DNA from: Diphasiastrum complanatum
Taxonomy: Eukaryota; Streptophyta; Lycopodiopsida; Lycopodiales; Lycopodiaceae
NCBI GenBank assembly: GCA_029204225.1
Contig: CM055098.1
Span: 51,814,209-51,878,208, forward strand
Length of the DNA: 64,000 bases
Direction of reading: 5' to 3'
Below the pieces are notes generated by a model, which saw only the letters and a list, made by a program, of their open reading frames with translations, had not been told where the DNA came from and did not search any database. Below are positions 44,461 through 55,815 of the stretch, piece by piece. Each line of letters opens with the position of its first letter. The stretch's first letter is position 1. The translations under genes were made by a program, and so were the position numbers.

Positions 44461-46687
44461 AACATGGCTAAAACAAAAGTCTAAAGTGGCATCACAACTG
44501 TGGACACTACCATGAAAGCCTAGAGGATGAATGATGGAGTAATGTTGGTAGCCATCAGAGATGCAATACTATGAGTAGCATCCACCTTTGTTGTATATTT
44601 TTTGAAGTTACAAGAATCCCAAATTTCACTTACATTCCTTAGGTACTTGCTGGCAAAATGTCAAAAGTGTGCATTTTGAGGACCTTGAATAGATCATCCA
44701 TGATCTACATGCATGAGAGGTTGCACACTACCAAATTACTCTTGATCAATTCGGATTTTAAAGAGCTATCAAATACAATATGGATCTAGGCAAGAGCTCT
44801 TGTACACAAAAGCCAATCATCATCCAAAGTCAAGCAAGTTTCATGCATATCCTTGAAAAAACTAAGTAAATCTCATTATGGAAGAGCCAAACAAGCACCT
44901 AGCTCTCAGATAGAGAGAGAAAGCAACCAAGCTTTTGAGTAGAGAGAGAATAGACCAAAAGTATGCAAGACAAAAACTTGATTAATTCTCAAAATCATGA
45001 AATTACAATGAAACTCCAAATCCTTATAGTGGTAGTTTGAGCTCCTACTCCATTTAGCATGTGGTGACCTCTAGAAATGACTAGATCCATGATTTGTACC
45101 TCAAATCTTGATTGGATGTCAAAAGTCAATGTGATGAGTTTTTGACCAATTGTGCACCACTTGCAATTTCACACTTCTACACTACTGTATGACATGTGTC
45201 AACATCTCATAGGACACGAGATGGATGTCTATTTGCCTATCCTAACCATGCATTTTAATTTGTACAAGTCATGAGGGGGTTGGGGCCCCCAAACTCATGA
45301 TGCCACTTGGCATGCATAAAACAAGCTATTCTAAACCATGAATTGGCTAATGCAAATAGTCCTACTATTCACACGTGGGAAGATGCTCCACACGTGTGAT
45401 TTACATATTGTTGATAGATTCCCTACCAATATTACAATCAGCCGAATATTTCTGGTGCTGGCTGATCCGAGTTCTTAAAGTAATTAGATTTGTAAGTTAT
45501 AGACCCAACCATGGCATCTTGTTGTGTAAGACCATAAGTTGAGGAAAAACTAGTTAGTTACTTCATAGTTAGTTGGATGTGACATGAGAGTGGAGAGCTA
45601 AAAACAGTATTGAGTTGTAGAAAGTGAAGCCAAGAAACAAAATGGCAGGCAAAAGAGAAAGAAGATAGAAAAGAAAAACACACGAAGAAGAGCAAGAGGC
45701 AGAAGTTGGTGAGGTGGCTAACAAGTCAAGGAGGAGTTCATGAGTGGATGAGAGTTGAGTTAATGATAGAAGAGCAGTGTGTAGAGAACGAACAGTCTGG
45801 AGATAAGTCAGTGGAGCGGAATCGGGCAATCCACAGAAGGGTAGTCGATTTGATGCATTGATGATCAGACTAGTGATGAGGGGAGTTGTAGAGTGAATGC
45901 ACATTTGATGAGTTTGTAAAAAAGCTATTGTCATTGGAATGAGAATCCTTAGAATACTTCTTATCAGTTTTGTTTACTATATGTTGCATATAATTGCGTA
46001 TTGAGTGTTTATGATATTTAGCAATTAACTGAGATGAATTGTAAGTGAGAGTAAGAGTTTATATGCTACTGTATGAGTGTGAGATTGTAGATCTGAGATT
46101 ATGAATCTGTTGTTTGTGAATGGAGAACTCATATGATGCATGTTAAGTAAGTAGATCTTATCTGAGTTACTCGTGATGACAGGACGATGTTACGATGCTG
46201 AATGCTTAGAATAAGTTTGTTGAATTATGCTTGCCATGTTCCACTTATTGTGAAAATGTTGATGAATTGTGGTCTGTTAGGAATAGCAATACCAGCGGTT
46301 GTTTGAGTAGGAGTGATAGGTTGCTTGATTGCTAGGTTCAGGTTCAAGCAGGCGATGTGATTGATGGAGCATTCAACATTGATGGAAGATTGGTTAACCG
46401 AGAGAGGAAAAGAAGTGAACATTTGGCATCATTGACGACTCGATTACATTCGTACACATATGATTCGCTTTCAATAGCAATGTCCACCACATTCAATTTT
46501 AAAGTTGTTTGGTTTTTACTATTTTCTTGCTTCTAGATCACAGTTATTCTGATTTATGTTCTAACCTTGTTTTATCTATGCAACACTTTATTACAATTAG
46601 CCGTTTATTTTTTTTTCATCCACTTGTTCGCACACCGCATTATCCAAAATTTTTTACTTTTTTCACTTACTCTGATACTCTCTGTAA
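44461..46687. other. Long stretch without a recognisable gene
   Basis: A possible LTR start (tgttggtagccatcag) lies at about 44543, after a purine-rich stretch, and would be the 3' LTR of the preceding Gypsy remnant, but no second copy exists in the window to confirm it. The rest has only short frames, including a Leu/Ser-rich minus frame at 45569-45934 that matches no family I know. Confidence 0.4.
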
Positions 46688-46856
46688 GAGTGAGAAGCTG
46701 ATTGTCGAAGTAAAGAATGATATCTCGAAACATTTTGAGATTGCAGATCTGGGAGAAGCCAGGTGTTACCTTGGCTTGCAGATTGACAAGGACTATGAGG
46801 GAGGTAAATTGTACCTTCATCCATCCAGATACACCCAAAAAATCCACTTTGAAGTC
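46688..46856 (+). pseudogene. Copia RT fragment fused to Gypsy, copy 1
   Basis: It encodes VEVKNDISKHFEIADLGEARC and YLGLQIDKDYEGGKLYLHPSRYTQKI, the Copia RT thumb region also present at 51825-51955 and 52985-53125. At about 46850, after acacccaaaaaatc, the sequence switches to minus-strand Gypsy integrase. The same switch occurs at about 51955. Confidence 0.8.
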
Positions 46857-49128
46857 CTCTAGGCTGTGAATCAAGATTCCCAAGATACTATCTAACACCA
46901 TTGGCTTATTTAGATTCGAATGCCAAAGCGGGAAGACAATCATCCCATTGCGTTGCAACGGACGCCAATAGAGTTAGATCTTTTTCAAACAGCACTGTTT
47001 GCCTGACTGGCACAATTGGCGAGGGCTGGCCACATAACTCCTGATGGATTCCAGATGCAAGGGTTCATAATTCTGTCTAGTAGGCCGTCATGCTCACTGG
47101 CAAACATCACATGTATGAATATAATTTTTTGTGTCCTTATGAAGCGTAGGCCACCAACAACTTGATTGCAAAAGTTTGCAAACAATATTATCTATAAAGA
47201 AGTGTCCTTCGCCCATGCCATCATGTGAAAACATGATTATTTCAGGTATTTAATATGGTGAAACACATCTTTGAAGAATATCATTCATTCTGCGATGATA
47301 CAATTGTCCTGTAATCAATTGATAAGGTTGAGGCTTATGAATCAATTGTCTCTTCTGTACTTTTGTCAAAGAGTCATTCGATTTTCCTAGCATTAGGTTC
47401 TCAACAATATCCGCTGCCCAATCAGGCACTGCTTCTACATAGAATAATGTAGCATCTGGTAATTCATCATCCACTTCAGTATTAACTGGTGTGGATTCAA
47501 TTCATGAAACATGGCTGGCTAGATAATGTTGCTTTCCCTTACGCACCACAATTCGAAAGTCAATTTCAGTCAATAACAGTAACCATCTTGCAATACGCCC
47601 TAGTATTGCATGTCTTGTTTACCAAGTAAAGTAACGGCTGGTGATCCGTATAAAATACAAAGTGCGTTTCCATGAGGTAATGTTGAAATTTTCATATAGA
47701 AAAAATCATGGCTAACGCTTCACGTTCTGTTGTGAAATAGTTCTTCTCTGGGTCTGTAAGTTGTCTGCTTGCAAATCGTATTGGATAGTCCTTCTTATAC
47801 TCACCTGTTGTGTCAAAACTAATCCAATTGCATATTTCAAGGCATCACTGTGAACATGAAACTCAATCGTCCAATCTGAAGAACGCAGTATCGGTGTTGA
47901 GGCTAATGCTTTTCTTAATTTTTCAAAGGCTTCTAATGCCTCTACTAGCCAAATAGGAACAATAGTCAGTTTGTATATAGGTCTTGCTAAATCCGCAAAG
48001 AAGATAATAAAAATTTGGTAATAGTTTGCATGACCCATAAACACATAAACTCCTTGAATTGTTGTTGGCGGTGGCAATTCCACAATAACCTTGATTTTGG
48101 TTGATATCACGTGTCCAAGAACAACTCCGTGGAAAACCCATATCTGGCACTTTTATGGATTTAAGAGAATTCGATACTTGCGACAACGTTCAAATACTTT
48201 CTCCAATCGATCCAGGTGGTCTGAGTCTGTGCTATATGGACTCCAAGGTCATCCAAGTAAATTTCAAGAAATTTCCGTCGATAATCTTTAAAAGCAAATT
48301 GCATTACTCTTTGAAACGAGCTTGGCGCATTACAAAGTCCAAACGACATTACTTTGTAGGCATAGGTCCCCCATTTTGTTGCAAAGGTTGTTTTGTGACA
48401 ATCTGTACATGAAATCTTGACTTGATTGCCATCCGAAAAACTATAAGCTTTCGCTCTAGCAAGGAGGTCCAAAATGCTTTCGGTAAAAGGTAACGAAAAG
48501 TGATCCTTTCACGTCACTTTGTTCAAGGCCTTGAGATTCACACAAATTCTCAATTTCCCATTCTTCTTAGGAACAATGACAATTGGTGAAACCCATTCAG
48601 TATGTTCGATCTCATAAATGAAAACGGCGTCAAGCAATCTCTGAAGCTCTTTCTTTATCAGGATCCACAACATTAGGAATGCAATGAAAGAACTTTGTAA
48701 CCTTTGGAACTGCATCAGGTATTAAAGGTATAGTATGTTCAATAACTGACGTCGGAATCCCTTTAAAATCTTTGTAAGTCCATGCAAAACAATCTTGATA
48801 TTTAATAAGTCACGTTCGTAGCACTTGAAACTGTTCAGGATTAAGTTGTGATCCAACTTATACAATCTTTTCTAGTTCTCCAGGTTTAGCAAGATTCATA
48901 GGTTGTGTCCTAGCTGGGCATCATAAAGATCTTTCGATTCTGGCACTTGTTCTTCGGGTTCACGATGTGCTTTGGGTAACATGATAACCACATCATCCAA
49001 TGTATATCGTTTAAAATGCTTGGGCATTTCATGCTGAACTTCATCTGCTTGTTCTTTGTCAAAAGGATTTGGCTTGGATCTTTGCTTAGCCTTCTTAGCA
49101 GGAATTGATCGTGAAGGTGATGAATGAA
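46857..49128 (-). pseudogene. Ty3/Gypsy pol remnant (pre-RT to integrase)
   Basis: Minus-strand order from 49128 downward. FDKEQADEVQHEMPKHF and YTLDDVV, then QDCFAWTYKDFKGIP and VIEHTIPLIPDA (48740-48900) form the pre-RT block. WVSPIVIVPKKNGKLRICVN (48530-48620) is RT fingers. FATKWGTYAYKVMSFGLCNAP and IYLDDLGVH (48240-48400) give palm and catalytic box, with YLDD intact. RNase H is at 47712-48110 (ANYYQIF, LRSSDWTIEFHVHSDA). The integrase zinc region lies at 46985-47474, broken. Frameshifts occur near 48160, 48500 and 48660. Upstream it abuts a Copia LTR-like piece at 49130. Confidence 0.85.
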
Positions 49129-49689
49129 AAAACGAAATGTTTCTATTGCCAAAGCTTTGCTAGCTTTCAATCCTGAACTTTTGACAAAAGACGACACAAC
49201 ATGACATGACATGACACGACACGACACGACACAACACAAAATCAGTCGTGCTCCTCAACTGACCAAGAAGATCAGCCAAGTACCATGGGGTACAAATATT
49301 TAATCAGATGTCATGACAACATCAGAGTACTCTAGATCGTGGCTAATCTGTCAATCCTGTAATTCGTGATTAGTTGTAGATGTTTAATCACCCTAATTTG
49401 GAAGTCACACGACGTGACACAAAAAAGGTCACGAACTATATACTTCATGTTTTTGATGCATAATATAGCAAGCAAGACAAGAAGGAAAAAATAGACGAAA
49501 ATACAGAATACATGTCCGCCTGCATGCAAGACAATTTTGTAGAGGACCTGTAGATCCAGAAGTCCGCTAGTAAGCGAGACATGATTCGTGAGAGAACTAT
49601 ATTTCTCTCTCACCAATGCACTACGTGGATCTATCATGCAGTGCTTGAAAAATCAAAAAGATCAATAGATAATATTGTAGCTGTCTTTG
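49129..49689 (+). repeat. Copia LTR-like sequence, copy 3, upstream of integrase
   Basis: Matches 53935-54500 and 680-1245, including the last codons of the Copia frame and the following non-coding part. It has a short run of cgaca repeats (49206-49236) that the other copies lack. It ends at aatattgtagctgt and runs directly into the Copia pol frame, so the primer site, gag and protease are deleted. Confidence 0.7.
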
Positions 49690-51036
49690 AGATAGATCCA
49701 AACATCAAGTGAATGATATTGGTTCATTGTGGCTCAACATGGATGGCAGAGACAGACGACTCGAAGATGTTTTGTTTGTGCCTACATTGCAGCAGGAGTT
49801 GCTATCTGTGGCAAGAATAGTTGATGCAGGGATGTGTGTGACGTTCTCAAACGAAGCATGCAACATTGTTGATGCTAGTACCAGTACCCTGGTCACTCAA
49901 GGCAGAAGAAAAGACAATCTGTATCACCTAAAGATACGTCTGTCTACAGATCAAGTGCATCAGACTCATTATGATTCGCCAGACACTCTATGGCACAAGA
50001 GACTATGCCATATGAATTCAATGGCACTATACCAAGCAAGCCATCATGGAGCAATCATAGGGGTGAGCATCTCGAATGCAAACAGTTTGACCACTTGTGA
50101 TGCATATATGAAGAGTAAGATGTCTCGCACTCCATTTGTCAAGGACTCCTACAGAATGACCAAGATTCTGGAGTTAGTGCATTCTGACATTTGTGGCCCT
50201 TTCAATGTGATCTCAGTAGGAGGCTCAAAATATTACATTACCTTTATTGATGATTACAGTAAATTTGCCAAAGTGTATTTTATTCATAACAAATCAGAAG
50301 CATTTGACAAATTCACAGAGTATGTGAATTGGACAAAGAGATGCATTGGCAACAAAGTGAAGCAGATAAGGACAGATCGAGATGGAGAATACATCTCAAA
50401 TTGCTTCACTGAATTTTTCAATGATCGTGGTATGATTCACAGAAGGACTGCATCTTACACACCGCAACACAACGATGTTGCAGAAAGAAAGAATAGAACT
50501 CTGATGGAAGCTGCCAGATGCATGATGGCCTACTCGAAAGCTCCAAGAGTACTGTGGGCTGCAGCAGTAGCTACAGTTGCATACATTCAGAACATGACAT
50601 GAAAGTCTGGTGTCCACGACACCACACAAATTATGATGGGGTAGAAAACCCAATCTCACTCATATCAGAATCTTTAGTTGTGCAGCTTATGCACATGTTC
50701 CTGATAAGCTTCAAAAGAAGCTTGATGAGAAAGCTGAATAGAGATATCTTGTAGTATATGACAGTAATTTGTCATACTACAAAGTCTACATGCCAGAGAC
50801 AAACACTAGGAAGATAGTCAGAGATGTCAAGTTTGATGAGAATAGAACGATGGCCAACGATGATCTTGTCAGCTGTGAAGTTCTTGAAAGGCAGTACTAT
50901 GATATGCCAACTGTGACAGAGGGATCAGAAGACGAATATGAAGACGAAGATTTTTGAGTCGCTTTGCATTCGAGTGACAAATCAGAAGATGAAAGATTTG
51001 AGTGGCAGCCTTCTGCTACAGTACCTATAAACCGAG
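49690..51036 (+). pseudogene. Copia GAG-pre-integrase and integrase
   Basis: The open frame 49709-50602 (297 codons) has the pre-integrase zinc region (LWHKRLCHMNSMALYQ; the CxxC is changed to CDAYMKSK). It then has the integrase core with LVHSDICGPF (first Asp), YYITFIDDYSKF, IRTDRDGEY (second Asp) and HNDVAERKNRTLMEAARCMM (Glu). After the TGA at 50600 the frame shifts and continues IRIFSCAAYAHVPDKLQKKL and YYKVYMPETNTRKIVRDVKF to about 50957. No gag precedes it. The catalytic D-D-E are present, but the zinc ligands and frame are not. Confidence 0.85.
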
Positions 51037-51955
51037 ATGGTTCCGGACCTAGCAGAGCAAACAAAGGCAAAGGCATTACAGTTCCAGGAGGATCTCCTAG
51101 AATGTCGACAAGACAACGAAGAGTGCCAGCAAGATATGTGCCAAGCAGCTCTGCTTCTACATCAGAAGAGTTTTGTGGATTCAGTGGAGATTCACAGACA
51201 TTTGAGAAGGCAATTGAATGTCCAGAGAAGGACAAATGTATCCAAGCCATGAATGAGGAGATGGAATCCATGAGGAAGAACTAGATATGGACGTTGCAGC
51301 CATTACTAGATAACCGAAAGGCTGTAAGATGCAAATGGGTATACAAGCTAAAGTATGGACCAAATGGAGATGTTTCAAAGTATAAGACAAGACTTGTAGC
51401 AAAGGGATTCTCTCAGAGATATGGTATTGTCTATTCTGAGACCTTCTCTCCTGTCATGAAACATTCATCCCTACGTTTACTATTTGCATATGTAGTTGCT
51501 TATGACCTTAGGATCCACATTGTGGACGAGAAGACAGTCTTCTTGCATGGTGAGCTAGACGAAGAGGTCTACATGGATCAACCCCCAGGTTATGTCTCGA
51601 ATTCACTTCCTAATTATGCATGCAGAATGCATAGGAGTATTTACGGTCTGAAGCAGTCAGCTTGAAAATGGTACAAAAAGAAAGATCAAGCCCTGAAATC
51701 CTTGGGATTCAAGCCACTAATGATTGATTTCAATGTCTATGTAAGAATTACATATGATAAGATCATTATTGTGGCTGTGTATGTGGACGACACTCTAATA
51801 CTCTCTGGAAGAGCGAGAAGCTGATTGTTGAAGTGAAGAATGATATCTCGAAACATTTCGAGATTTCAGATCTGGGAGAAGCCAGGTGTTACCTTGGCTT
51901 GTAGATTGAGGGAGGTAAATTGTACCTTCATCAGTCCAGATGCACCCAAAAAATC
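51037..51955 (+). pseudogene. Copia linker and RT, tandem copy 1
   Basis: Linker GPSRANKGKGITVPGGSPR, then MNEEMESMRKN, stop, then RT from 51294: AVRCKWVYKLKYGPNG, ARLVAKGFSQRYGI-like region, ETFSPVMKHSSLRLLFA, VFLHGELDEEVYMDQPPGY and GLKQSA (stop), then VYVDDTLILSG. YVDD is the catalytic box. The thumb region follows and ends at the Gypsy switch at about 51955. The repeat unit returns at 52359. Confidence 0.85.
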
Positions 51956-52358
51956 CACTTTGAAGTTGTCCAGGCGGTGAATCAAGATTCCCAAGATACT
52001 ATCTGATGTCATTGGCTTATTCAGATCGAATGCCAAAGCGGGAAGACAATCATCCCATTGCGTTGCAACGGATGCCAATAGAGTTAGATCTTTTGCGAAT
52101 AGCGCTAATAGCCTGACTGGCACAATTGGCGAGGGCTGGCCACATAACTCCTAATGGATTCTAGATGCAAGGGTTCATAGTTCTATCTAGTAGGCCGTCA
52201 TGCTCGCTGGCAAACATCACATGTATGAGTATAATTTTTAGTGTACTTATGAAGCGTAGGCCACCAACAACTTGATTGCAAAAGTTTGCGAACAATAATA
52301 TCTATAGAGAAGTGTCCTTCGCCTATGCCATCATGTGAAAACATGATTATTTTGGGTA
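51956..52358 (-). pseudogene. Gypsy integrase zinc-domain fragment inside Copia
   Basis: The minus strand reads HDGIGEGHFSIDIIVRKLL, WWPTLHKY and CDVCQRA (52200-52345), the HHCC zinc domain of Ty3/Gypsy integrase with all ligands apparently kept. It matches 46857-47235. It is flanked on both sides by plus-strand Copia. Confidence 0.85.
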
Positions 52359-54035
52359 TGAACCACAGACATTTGAGGAGGCAATTGAATGTCCAGAGAA
52401 GGACAAATGGATCCAATCCATGAATGAGGAGATGGAATCCATGAGGAAGAACTAGATATGGACGTTGCAGCCATTACTAGATAAGCGAAAGGCTGTAAGA
52501 TGCAAATGGGTATACAAGCTAAAGTATGGACCAAATGGAGATGTTTCAAAGTATAAGGCAAGACTTGTAGCAAAGGGATTCTCTCAGAGATATGGTATTG
52601 ACTATTCTGAGACCTTCTCTCCTGTCATGAAACATTCATCCCTACGTTTACTATTTGCATATGTAGTTGCTTATGACCTTAGGATCCACATTGTGGACGA
52701 GAAGACAGTCTTCTTGCATGGTGAGCTAGAAGAAGAGGTCTACATGGATCAACCCCCAGGTTATGTCTTGAATTCACTTCCTAATTATGCATGCAGAATG
52801 CATAGGAGTATCTACGGTCTGAAGCGGTCAGCTTGAAAATGGTACAAGAAGAAAGATCAAGCTCTGAAATCCTTGGGATTCAAGCCACTAATGACTGATT
52901 CCAATGTCTATGTAGGAATTACAGATGGAAAGATCATCATTGTGGCTGTGTATGTGGATGACACTCTGATACTCTATAAGAGTGAAGAATGATATCTTGA
53001 AACATTTTGAGATTGCAGATCTGGGAGAAGCCAGGTGTTACCTTGGCTTGGAGATTGACAATGACTATGAGGGAGGTAAATTGTACCTTCATCAGTCTAG
53101 ATACACCCAAAAAATCCTAGAAGATTTTGGGATGTTGAATTGCAAAGGAGCGAATATTCCAATGCTTGCAGGAATAGTACTGACGAACAAAAATTGTTCA
53201 AGGACTGAAGAAGAGAGAGAATTGATGTAGCTCACACCACCATACAGAAAATTGATAGGATTGTTGATGTACCTTGCAGATAACACATGTCCTGACATTG
53301 CTTATGCAGTGTTCAGGATGAGCGAATTCTGCACGAATCCAGGCTCGACACATTGGAAGATTGCAAAATAAATTTTGCAATATCTTCAATTAACAAAGGA
53401 TTATGGTTTGTGTTATTGTTGTGATGCTGGGTTCCAGATGCTTTCTTAACAGCGATGCTAGTTGGGCATCCCTCAAGGATGACTGCAAAAGTGTCTCAGG
53501 TGGATGCACCATCACATCAGGTGCAACAATTCTTTGGGTCAGCAAGAAGTAGACCATTGTAGCTCAGTCATCCTGCGAAGCAGAGTATATTGCAGCAGCA
53601 AAGATGGCCAATGAAATAATTTGGCTCAAATAGTTCCTTGACGAACTGGGCGAAACGAGGAATGAACCTCTGGTTTTTCGAACGGACAACACATCTACAA
53701 CACATCTGACAAGAGACCCTGTGTTTCACTCAAGGATGAAACACATTGCAATCAAGTACCACTTGATTAGGGATCTGGTCGAGAAGAAAATGCTGCAGAC
53801 TACTTTAATTGGAACGAAAGAGATGGTCGCTGACATTTTCACAAAGGCCTTAGACAAAGGTCTATTCGAAAAAAAGAGGAGCAGTCTTGGAGTCGTCAAG
53901 CTATCATGCTTTGAGAGGGAGCTGAAGAAACGAAATGTTTTTATTGCCAAAGCTTTGCTAGCTTTGAATCCTAAACTTTTGACAAAAGATGACACAACAC
54001 AACACGAAATCAGTCGTGCTTCTCAACTGACCTAG
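52359..54035 (+). pseudogene. Copia RT tandem copy 2 and RNase H
   Basis: Repeats the RT from the linker (52359) with AVRCKWVYKLKYGPNG at 52492, VFLHGELEEEVYMDQPPGY and VYVDDTLIL near 52945. It then continues past the point where copy 1 is broken: QKILEDFGMLNCKGANIPM, LTPPYRKLIGLLMYLAD and CEAEYIAAAKMANEIIWL to VADIFTKALDKGLF. The RNase H region 53575-54035 is the left end of the duplicated block. Stops occur at 52453, 52834, 53228 and 53629. A short deletion after DDTLIL distinguishes it from copy 1. Confidence 0.85.
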
Positions 54036-54650
54036 AAGATCAGCCAAGTACCATGGGGTACAAATATTTGATCAAATATCATGACATCAACAGAAGTACT
54101 CTAGATCATAGCTAATCTGCCACTCTTGGCCTAGAATGGAAAGAGTGAAGAGTGAAGTTTAGCATTCAATTTCTAACACTCTTTCTCTAGTTGTAGATGT
54201 TTAATCACTCTAATCTTGAAGTTACATGACGCGACACGAAAAAGATCGTGAACTATATACTTCCTGTTTTGATGCATAATATAGCAAGCAAGACAAGAAG
54301 TAAAAAATAGACAAAAATATAGAATACATGTCCGCCTGCGTGCGAGACAATTTTGTAGAGAATCTGTAGATCCAGAAGTCTGCTAGTAAGCGAGACACGA
54401 TTCGTGAGAGAACTGTATTTCTCTCATGCCAATGCTCTACGTGGATCTGTCATGCAGTGCTTGAAAAATCAAAAGATCAATAGATAATATTGTAGCTGTT
54501 GTGCACATATTATTTTGTATGATTGTATGATCTTGAATGAAAATTTGTCTGTTACAATTTGTGTATCAGATTCAATTGTTTATTCAATTTCACACATTGG
54601 TTTGATATTGTTGAATGCTATATTAATTCGTTAACGTAGAGGTAATTTTA
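54036..54650 (+). repeat. Copia 3' end / LTR-like sequence, copy 2
   Basis: Counterpart of 781-1385, collinear, with scattered substitutions. With 49129-49689 it brackets the Copia body and is the candidate 3' LTR. Confidence 0.65.
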
Positions 54651-54655
54651 GATGA

Positions 54656-55815
54656 ATGAAGGAGTGGGTGAAAGAAGCTCAAGCCCTAGACCAAGCCAGA
54701 GAGGCAGCACAAGAGAAAGACCGGCGTCAACCCGAAGGTGATAATGATCAATGGCCTACCGCTTCCCCTCGCTCCCTAGTAAATCCAAGATTACTGCAGT
54801 TCATCCATGAAATCGGACAGAATGCGCACAAGCATTCTGATTTTGAAGTCCCTTTCCATAGCAAGGAGGCAAAAAAGGACCATATCATTGTTCTAGTCGA
54901 TCGATTGAGAGGCAATGTCAAAATACCCTTAGGCACCCTACTCAAAACACATCCGACCCTCTGGAAATGATTGAAAACCTATATAGATGGACCAGGCAGC
55001 GAGAAACCTGAAGCGCACCCTACCAATCTGGTGCCAGATGTAGAAGTAGAGGGATCACAACTAGTCCACGAAGTAGGGGTAGGATAATAAGCCATAGTCG
55101 ATGGAGGATCCGTCACCGATACATCTTTGGTGCCATTAAGCTCGACCAGAGAGCTATTACGGTGAGTGAACATCATTTCCTCCAAGCTATATCATGAATG
55201 GGGGCTTACACATATGATAAGTGCTCCTTTTATGATCCGACTAGCTAACCAGTCTAGTGTGAAACCATAGCCAAGGAAGTGCATACCAAAGTAGTCAAAA
55301 TCTGTTTTGTGTTAATTTTGTAATCTTGGACTTGCCCAATTTTCCCCAATCCTATAGTGTCCTACTAGTTAGACCATGGCTCAGAATGTCACAAGCTCTT
55401 AATGACTAGGGACAAATTGTATCATCTTGCAGAATCGTGATTCTGTAGTGAAGATCGATCTTGATACCTGTATCACAAAACTGACTGACAAAAGTGCCAT
55501 GGTTGCTAGCTCTACTACTACTATCCATTCTGACATGGAGTTAGACAACGGGGACATTGTTGGAGGAGAATTGTCATACGTGATGATTTGCAAACTAATG
55601 TAGTAAATTGGACTAAAGCCTTAGGTACGCTTGATTGTCTTCGGTTTGATGTCTCATCTACTGAGCAATCGCCAAAGCGAAGGTTGAATGTAGATCTATT
55701 CTCCGATGAAGATGATATATCGATCAAGTGACTAGCTGAGCCAATGAAAAAAATCCAACGAAGGCCATGAGGACACTATATCACTCTTTATGATGAGCCT
55801 AGAGGCTAATAGCGT
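54656..55815 (+). pseudogene. Ty3/Gypsy gag-protease remnant, copy 2
   Basis: Counterpart of 1401-2560. The first frame runs 54656-54970 (104 codons, two more than in copy 1 because the tga is tgg here). GGSVTDTS (D-G-G-S region) and the LLGRPWLR-like block are retained, but the latter region carries a change (55365-55372). The stop pattern is otherwise shared. Confidence 0.7.

Noticed and set aside
45569-45934. Leu/Ser-rich minus-strand frame of 121 codons with possible membrane segments
   Set aside because: No family resemblance, no promoter or splice context, and it is isolated in decayed repeat sequence.
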